A DNA stretch of 9,481 bases. It comes from Saccharicrinis sp041584155 (GTDB lineage: Bacteria > Bacteroidota > Bacteroidia > Bacteroidales > Marinilabiliaceae). A program made the translations under genes and the position numbers. Position 1 is the first letter of the stretch. Each line of letters begins with the position of its first letter. The stretch spans positions 1 to 9,481 of the forward strand of contig JBFHEL010000143.1 of NCBI GenBank assembly GCA_041584155.1. Reading direction: 5' to 3'. Below are positions 5,484 to 9,481 of this stretch, piece by piece. The notes below the pieces were generated by a model, which was given only the letters and a program-made list of their open reading frames with translations, did not search any database and was not told where the DNA came from.

Positions 5484-5524
5484 AAAAAAGCAGGCCGCAA
5501 ATGAATGTGAGTTTACGTGCCTGC
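5484..5524 (-). terminator. Intrinsic terminator of the perR-peroxiredoxin operon
   Basis: GCAGGC (5490-5495) pairs with GCCTGC (5519-5524). The stem extends inwards (5496-5501 with 5512-5517, one mismatch and one bulge) around a 10-base loop. On the minus strand it is followed by seven T. It begins about 30 bases after the peroxiredoxin stop. Confidence 0.85.
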
Positions 5525-5553
5525 CTGTCAGGATTAGTTGATGTGAGTAATTT

Positions 5554-6267
5554 TTATTTCTTAAGAATTCTATTTAAAATCATATCCTTATCCATTTTTT
5601 TAGTACAGAAGAACCAGTCTTTGCAATCAATTTCGCTATCCTCCATACGTTCTTTTGCTGTTCCGCACGAACCCGCAGGACCTATAATCACATCATCGCC
5701 AGGTTGCCAGTCTGCCGGTGTGGCAATACCAAATTCATCAGCGGTTTGCATGGCGATTAATGCACGGTAAATTTCATCAAAATTTCTACCAAGACTCAAT
5801 GGGTAATAAATCATGGCACGTACTATTCCATTAGGGTCGATAAAGAAAACAGCTCTTACCGCCTTGGTGGTGTCTTCATTAGGTTGGATCATGCCATATT
5901 TTCTTGCTACATTCATGGTAATATCTTCAATCAAAGGGAAGGTAACTTCAATATCCTTCATGCCTTTGTATTCAATTTTTTCCTTAATGGTACGTAGCCA
6001 TGCAATATGACTGTATAAACCGTCCACAGATAAGCCTACTAGTTTACAGTTGGCTTTGAGAAACTTATCTTCAAGATTGGCGAAGGTCATAAATTCAGAA
6101 GTACATACAGGTGTAAAGTCTGCAGGGTGACTAAAAAGGATAACCCATTTCCCCTTATAATCAGCAGGGAAATTAATCTCACCTTGAGTGGTCACAGCAG
6201 TAAATTCAGGTGCCGGATCACCAATTCGGGGTAAACTAAATACTTCTTGTCCTTGATTTTGTTCCAT
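5554..6267 (-). CDS. Peroxiredoxin, Prx6/1-Cys type with C-terminal cysteines
   Basis: This is a thiol peroxidase that reduces H2O2 and organic peroxides in the cytoplasm, 237 residues long. The AhpC/TSA fold occupies about 14-150, with the peroxidatic site HPADFTPVCTSEF (T52, C55) and the conserved active-site Arg in GIVRAM (R150). The 1-Cys Prx C-terminal domain follows (about 155-220) with YYPLSLGRNFDEI and DWQPGDDVIIGP. The tail holds C201, C215 and C221; DCKDWFFC resembles the C-terminal Cys pair of archaeal and Thermotoga-type Prx6 enzymes, where one Cys acts as resolving residue. It starts 28 bp after the perR-like gene on the same strand, so it is very likely co-transcribed and peroxide-induced through that repressor. 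A strong terminator follows. Confidence 0.93.
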   Translation of the reverse strand: MEQNQGQEVFSLPRIGDPAPEFTAVTTQGEINFPADYKGKWVILFSHPADFTPVCTSEFMTFANLEDKFLKANCKLVGLSVDGLYSHIAWLRTIKEKIEYKGMKDIEVTFPLIEDITMNVARKYGMIQPNEDTTKAVRAVFFIDPNGIVRAMIYYPLSLGRNFDEIYRALIAMQTADEFGIATPADWQPGDDVIIGPAGSCGTAKERMEDSEIDCKDWFFCTKKMDKDMILNRILKK

Positions 6268-6295
6268 TTTAGTAAATTTTAAAGATGGTTAATAC

Positions 6296-6715
6296 TTAAC
6301 ATTTATCAAATGTTCCCCGTATTTGAAGAACAATATCTTCGATATGAAACCCTTTCAATTTTTTCTTTTTAAAATATTTATCTAAAATCTTATCCAGTCC
6401 CTCATCTTTGTAGTCTTCAATTAAATCACATTCGCTGCAATACAGGTGATGATGTTGGTCAATTATCCCATCGTAGCGCATAATGTCCCTATCGGTTTTT
6501 ACCCGTTTAATCAGGTTTTTATCTACCAAAGTATCCAGAGTGTTGTAAACAGTTCCGGTGGCAATGGTAGGATGCGTTTTTCTAATATGTTCGATAAGTT
6601 TATCGGCTGTAGGATGATTGTTTAAGGTATACAGAGCATCCAAAATAAACAGCCGTTGCGGAGTGGCTTTTAATCCTGCGTTGGATAACTTTGTCTTGAT
6701 GTCCTTTAAATTCAT
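6296..6715 (-). CDS. perR: Fur-family peroxide-responsive repressor (PerR-like)
   Basis: This is a metal-dependent DNA-binding repressor, 139 residues. The winged-helix region includes LKATPQR (16-21), HPTAD (34-38) and the recognition helix TGTVYNTL (53-60). The five regulatory metal ligands of Bacillus PerR are present at matching spacing: H34, D82, H88, H90 and D101. An aspartate at the last position is typical of PerR rather than Fur. The first structural zinc pair, CSEC (C93, C96), is intact. At the C-terminus the expected GxCxxC reads GTFDKC, so one cysteine is Phe136 and only C139 remains. Co-transcription with the peroxiredoxin gene supports the PerR role. A 17-bp palindrome 61 bp upstream of the start is a candidate operator for autoregulation. 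Confidence 0.85.
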   Translation of the reverse strand: MNLKDIKTKLSNAGLKATPQRLFILDALYTLNNHPTADKLIEHIRKTHPTIATGTVYNTLDTLVDKNLIKRVKTDRDIMRYDGIIDQHHHLYCSECDLIEDYKDEGLDKILDKYFKKKKLKGFHIEDIVLQIRGTFDKC

Positions 6716-6776
6716 ATTAAATCCTAAATGAGAATAATTCCTTGTTAGTATTAAACCTTGAATAGCTGATTTTGTT

Positions 6777-6793
6777 CATTTTATAATAAAATG
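6777..6793. promoter_or_regulatory. Candidate PerR/Fur-type operator
   Basis: CATTTTATAATAAAATG is a perfect inverted repeat with 8-base arms around one central base. The inner part has the 7-1-7 shape and A/T-rich character of PerR and Fur boxes (the Bacillus Per box is TTATAATnATTATAA), although the bases differ from that consensus. It lies 61 bp upstream of the perR-like start. Confidence 0.5.
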
Positions 6794-7068
6794 TATGTTG
6801 TTGTTTAGTAGTTATTTGTCGCTAACAGGATTGTGCAGGTTAAAATATGATCTGTATTTATTGTAAAGGAATAAGATGGCTGTTAGCGGTATTTTGGATT
6901 AGGAAGACATGATTAGAATGGTTCATCCTATTATACTTATCGAATGTGTTTACCATTAAATCATTTTGATAACAGGTCTATGTAAAACTATGACTCTTTT
7001 ACCATATTATGTGGTTAAAACAGGGATATTCTGTCACACTTTCTGCCTATCTGTCATTTCTTGTGAGT

Positions 7069-7084
7069 TGGCACATCATTTGAA
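7069..7084 (+). promoter_or_regulatory. Sigma-54-like promoter element before htpG
   Basis: TGGCAC, five bases, then TTGAA matches the sigma-54 consensus TGGCAC-N5-TTGCA at all but one conserved base (C to A at the -12 position). Spacing is exact. Transcription would start near 7095, about 35 bases before the chosen htpG ATG and downstream of the earlier in-frame ATG at 7088, which fits the later start. Confidence 0.35.
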
Positions 7085-7129
7085 AAGATGCAATCGAAAA
7101 AATGTTTAATCATAAAAACTAAAAATACT

Positions 7130-9184
7130 ATGTCAAAGGGTCATATTGGGGTAACAAGTGAAAATATATTCCCCATCATTAAAAAATTCCTTTATTCAGA
7201 TCATGAAATTTTCCTAAGAGAGCTGGTTTCAAATGCCGTTGATGCGACACAGAAAATAAAAACACTATCGAGTGTTGGTGAGTATAAAGGTGATTTAGGA
7301 GAGTTGAAAGTTAAGGTTTCAATTGATCAAAAAGCGAAAACATTGACTATCTCAGACAGAGGGATAGGTATGACAGCAGAGGAGATTGATAAGTATATTA
7401 ATCAGATTGCCTTTTCCGGAGCTGAAGAATTTCTCGATAAGTATAAAAACGATGCCAATGCTATTATTGGCCATTTTGGATTAGGATTTTATTCCTCATT
7501 TATGGTGGCTAAAAAAGTAGAGATTCGTACTTTGTCGCATAAAGAAGGAGCCCAGGCTGTACAGTGGATGTGTGATGGAAGTCCTGAATTTACGCTGGAA
7601 AACATAGAAAAAACAGACAGGGGTACTGATATCGTTTTACATATTGATGACGAGAATCAGCAATTCCTTGAAAAAGCAGAAATCACCCGTTTGTTAAATA
7701 AGTATTGTCGTTTCTTACCTATAGAAGTAACTTTTGGTAAAAAGACAGAGTGGAAAGATGGTAAAGAGGTGGAGTTGGAAGAGGATAATGTGGTAAATGA
7801 TACCAATCCTTTGTGGACTAAGAAACCGGCTGATTTAAAAGATGAGGATTATAATAAGTTCTATCAGGATTTATATCCTATGAGTGAAGAGCCTATTTTT
7901 AATATTCATTTAAATGTGGATTATCCTTTTAACCTGACAGGTATTCTTTATTTCCCTAAGATTAAGAAAAATGTAGAGGTTCAAAAAAATAAAATTCAAT
8001 TATATAGTAATCAGGTGTTCATTACTGATTCTGTTGAGAATATTGTTCCTGAATTTTTGACTCTGTTGCATGGGGTATTAGATTCTCCGGATATCCCATT
8101 GAATGTTTCCCGTTCATATTTGCAGGCAGATGGTAATGTGAAAAAGATTTCGAATCATATTACAAAAAAAGTAGCTGATCGTTTGGCTGAAATTTTTAAA
8201 GCAGATAGAAAAGGATTCGAAAGTAAATGGGATTCCTTGAAATTATTTATCGAATACGGTATGTTGACTGAGGAAAAGTTTTATGACAAAGCTCAGAAAT
8301 TTACTTTGTTTAAGAATACAGATGGAAAGTATTTTACTTTTGATGAATATAAGGAGGTTATAAAAGAAAACCAGACAGATAAAGATAAGCAATTGGTATA
8401 TTTGTATACAACAAATGCAGAAGAGCAACATAGTTTTATTGAAGGTGCTAAAGCTAAGGGTTATGATGTATTAGTGATGGATGGTCAGTTGGATACCCAC
8501 TTTATTAATCATCTAGAGCAGAAATTTGAGAAATCTCGTTTTGTGCGTGTAGATGGTGATGTGGTTGAAAAACTTATACCAAAGGAAAATACGATTGAAT
8601 CATCTCTATCGGCTGCAGATAAAGATGATTTAACCTCGGTGTTTACTGCAAAAGTTCCCAATAGTAATAAAATGAATTTTATTGTGGCGTTTGAGGCATT
8701 AGGAGCTGAGAGTAACCCTGCCATGATTACTCAACAGGAGTTTATGCGTCGTATGAAAGAGATGAGTGCCATGCAGGGTGGAGGTATGAGCTTTTATGGA
8801 GAAATGCCGGATAGTTACCAGTTAGTGGTGAACGAGAACCATCCTTTAGTTGAGCGTATCTTAGCCGATAAAAACGAAAAAGTAGGTGAGCAGGTTAATT
8901 CATTAAGAAATAAAATTGAGAGCTTGAACGGAAAACGTCAGGAGCTTGAAAAAGCCAAAGAGGGTAAAAAGGACGAAGAAGTTCCTCAGGCTCAAAAAGA
9001 TGAATTGGTAGATGTGGATAAAAAAATTAGTGAATTGAATGCCAAGAAAAAAGATGTACTCAGCAGCTTTAGTAACGACAATAAGTTGGTTTCTCAGTTG
9101 ATTGACCTGGCTTTGCTGTCCAATAATATGCTTAAGGGTGAAGCATTAACTAATTTTGTAAAACGTAGTATTGATTTGATTTAA
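7130..9184 (+). CDS. htpG: Molecular chaperone HtpG (bacterial Hsp90)
   Basis: This is a cytoplasmic dimeric ATP-dependent chaperone. The ATG at 7130 gives 684 residues starting MSKGHIGVTSENIFP, the family's usual beginning; an ATG at 7088 would add 14 basic residues and would lie upstream of the likely transcription start. The GHKL ATPase domain (about 1-230) shows ELVSNAVDA (E31, N35, D38), DRGIGM (76-81) and the lid/glycine motif GHFGLGFYSS (114-123). The middle domain includes YFPKIKK and PLNVSRSYLQ, whose Arg contacts ATP. The C-terminal dimerisation domain ends ALTNFVKRSIDLI. Compared with E. coli HtpG (624 residues) there is an insertion of about 60 charged, coiled-coil-like residues (about 584-647) between NHPLVERILADKNE and NDNKLVSQLIDLAL. 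It is followed by a strong terminator and is probably monocistronic. Confidence 0.97.
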   Translation: MSKGHIGVTSENIFPIIKKFLYSDHEIFLRELVSNAVDATQKIKTLSSVGEYKGDLGELKVKVSIDQKAKTLTISDRGIGMTAEEIDKYINQIAFSGAEEFLDKYKNDANAIIGHFGLGFYSSFMVAKKVEIRTLSHKEGAQAVQWMCDGSPEFTLENIEKTDRGTDIVLHIDDENQQFLEKAEITRLLNKYCRFLPIEVTFGKKTEWKDGKEVELEEDNVVNDTNPLWTKKPADLKDEDYNKFYQDLYPMSEEPIFNIHLNVDYPFNLTGILYFPKIKKNVEVQKNKIQLYSNQVFITDSVENIVPEFLTLLHGVLDSPDIPLNVSRSYLQADGNVKKISNHITKKVADRLAEIFKADRKGFESKWDSLKLFIEYGMLTEEKFYDKAQKFTLFKNTDGKYFTFDEYKEVIKENQTDKDKQLVYLYTTNAEEQHSFIEGAKAKGYDVLVMDGQLDTHFINHLEQKFEKSRFVRVDGDVVEKLIPKENTIESSLSAADKDDLTSVFTAKVPNSNKMNFIVAFEALGAESNPAMITQQEFMRRMKEMSAMQGGGMSFYGEMPDSYQLVVNENHPLVERILADKNEKVGEQVNSLRNKIESLNGKRQELEKAKEGKKDEEVPQAQKDELVDVDKKISELNAKKKDVLSSFSNDNKLVSQLIDLALLSNNMLKGEALTNFVKRSIDLI

Positions 9185-9205
9185 TTCATTTCAGATATTT
9201 GATTT

Positions 9206-9239
9206 AAAGCCGCTTGATATAATTCAAGCGGCTTTTTTT
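9206..9239 (+). terminator. Intrinsic terminator of htpG
   Basis: AAAGCCGCTTGA (9206-9217) pairs perfectly with TCAAGCGGCTTT (9224-9235) around the 6-base loop TATAAT. The second arm runs straight into a seven-T tract (9233-9239), 21 bases after the htpG stop. Confidence 0.95.
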
Positions 9240-9274
9240 GTTGATAACTTCTTAGTCACTCTTGAAACCCAATT

Positions 9275-9327
9275 CTGCATATTGCAGTATGACTCAAAAG
9301 TCAGCTAACATACCTTATGTTTTAGCT
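9275..9327. promoter_or_regulatory. Cluster of three short inverted repeats before a partial gene
   Basis: CTGCA-N3-TGCAG (9275-9287), TGACT-N4-AGTCA (9290-9303) and AGCTAACATA / TATG-TT-TTAGCT (9303-9327, 10 bp with a 2-base bulge and 3-base loop) lie head to tail. They could be operators or leader hairpins for the gene starting at 9353. Confidence 0.3.
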
Positions 9328-9352
9328 TAGTAATGGTTTAAAAAAGAAGACG

Positions 9353-9481
9353 ATGTTCTTAAAAGAAAAACTTAAAATTTGGTTTACAAGGGTATTCAGG
9401 TCATTTAGGTTTCATTTGATATTTTGGAATAGTGCTTTGTTCTTTTATATTTTTATTACGGGAAATCAATCATTATTTGTT
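9353..9481 (+). CDS. Partial membrane protein, N-terminus only
   Basis: From the ATG at 9353 the frame is open for 43 codons to the window edge. The visible start is MFLKEKLKIWFTRVFRSFRF followed by HLIFWNSALFFYIFITGNQ: a basic amphipathic stretch, then a first transmembrane helix. The positively charged N-terminus suggests that this end lies in the cytoplasm. This could be the membrane part of a sensor or signalling protein, but 43 residues are not enough to assign a family. It stands alone after the htpG terminator, in its own transcription unit. Confidence 0.55.
   Translation, partial: MFLKEKLKIWFTRVFRSFRFHLIFWNSALFFYIFITGNQSLFV

Larger units (their letters stand above)
6716..7129. other. 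Intergenic region between divergent perR and htpG
   Basis: No gene is supported in these 414 bases. They hold a candidate PerR operator (6777-6793), a 9-bp inverted repeat with a 51-base spacer (6820-6828 and 6880-6888), and a sigma-54-like element next to htpG (7069-7084). I found no exact TAnnTTTG promoter for either gene and no CIRCE element. Confidence 0.6.

Noticed and set aside
5501..5770. Plus-strand frames opposite the peroxiredoxin gene (5501-5770, 5813-6010)
   Set aside because: These are antisense shadows; the minus-strand peroxiredoxin has clear active-site motifs.
7088..7129. 14-residue N-terminal extension of HtpG
   Set aside because: HtpG proteins begin at MSKGHIG-like sequence; the extension is basic, unconserved in pattern and overlaps the promoter region.
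8243..8724. Minus-strand frames inside htpG (8243-8431, 8509-8724)
   Set aside because: They are shadows of the htpG coding sequence with no independent support.

Overview
The window looks like chromosomal DNA from a member of the Bacteroidota, probably the Bacteroidales/Marinilabiliales side. The evidence is low G+C, long A/T-rich spacers, Bacteroidota-style promoter matches (TTG, about 20 bp, TAnnTTTG), little use of Shine-Dalgarno sequences, many Sec signal peptides, and an HtpG with a long charged insertion near its C-terminus. I cannot name a genus from sequence alone.

Layout. (1) 1-718 holds a promoter region and a P-II nitrogen-regulatory protein gene on the plus strand, ending in a bidirectional terminator. 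(2) 693-4023 is a very A/T-rich block on the minus strand. Read in transcription order it encodes a TM2-domain protein with its own terminator, then a tightly packed operon: a LolA-like periplasmic protein, an exported YidD-domain protein, and two signal-peptide proteins that combine a helical repeat region with a C-terminal PGxGxxYxG membrane segment. (3) 4310-4468 is a second copy of the P-II 3' end and its terminator (158 of 159 bases identical), so the block sits between long direct repeats. (4) 4467-5252 encodes a Kdo/WaaP-type small-molecule kinase on the minus strand, with a good promoter. (5) 5554-6715 is a perR-peroxiredoxin operon on the minus strand, with a 17-bp palindrome upstream and a strong terminator. 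(6) 7130-9184 is htpG on the plus strand, preceded by a sigma-54-like element and followed by a strong terminator. (7) 9353-9481 is the start of a membrane protein that runs off the window.

Interpretation. The flanks are ordinary housekeeping and stress genes: nitrogen signalling, LPS-type kinase, peroxide defence and chaperone. The unusual part is the 3.75-kb block. If one repeat copy and the block are removed, the P-II gene and the kinase gene become a simple convergent pair sharing one bidirectional terminator. The block therefore looks like an insertion at the 3' end of the P-II gene that leaves the gene intact, as expected from Campbell-type integration of a circle carrying that 3' end. 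No integrase or transposase is visible. Its cargo is entirely exported or membrane proteins and combines LolA-like, YidD-like, TM2 and paired PGxGxxYxG proteins. This is a candidate uncharacterised envelope-assembly module, but its function is inference.
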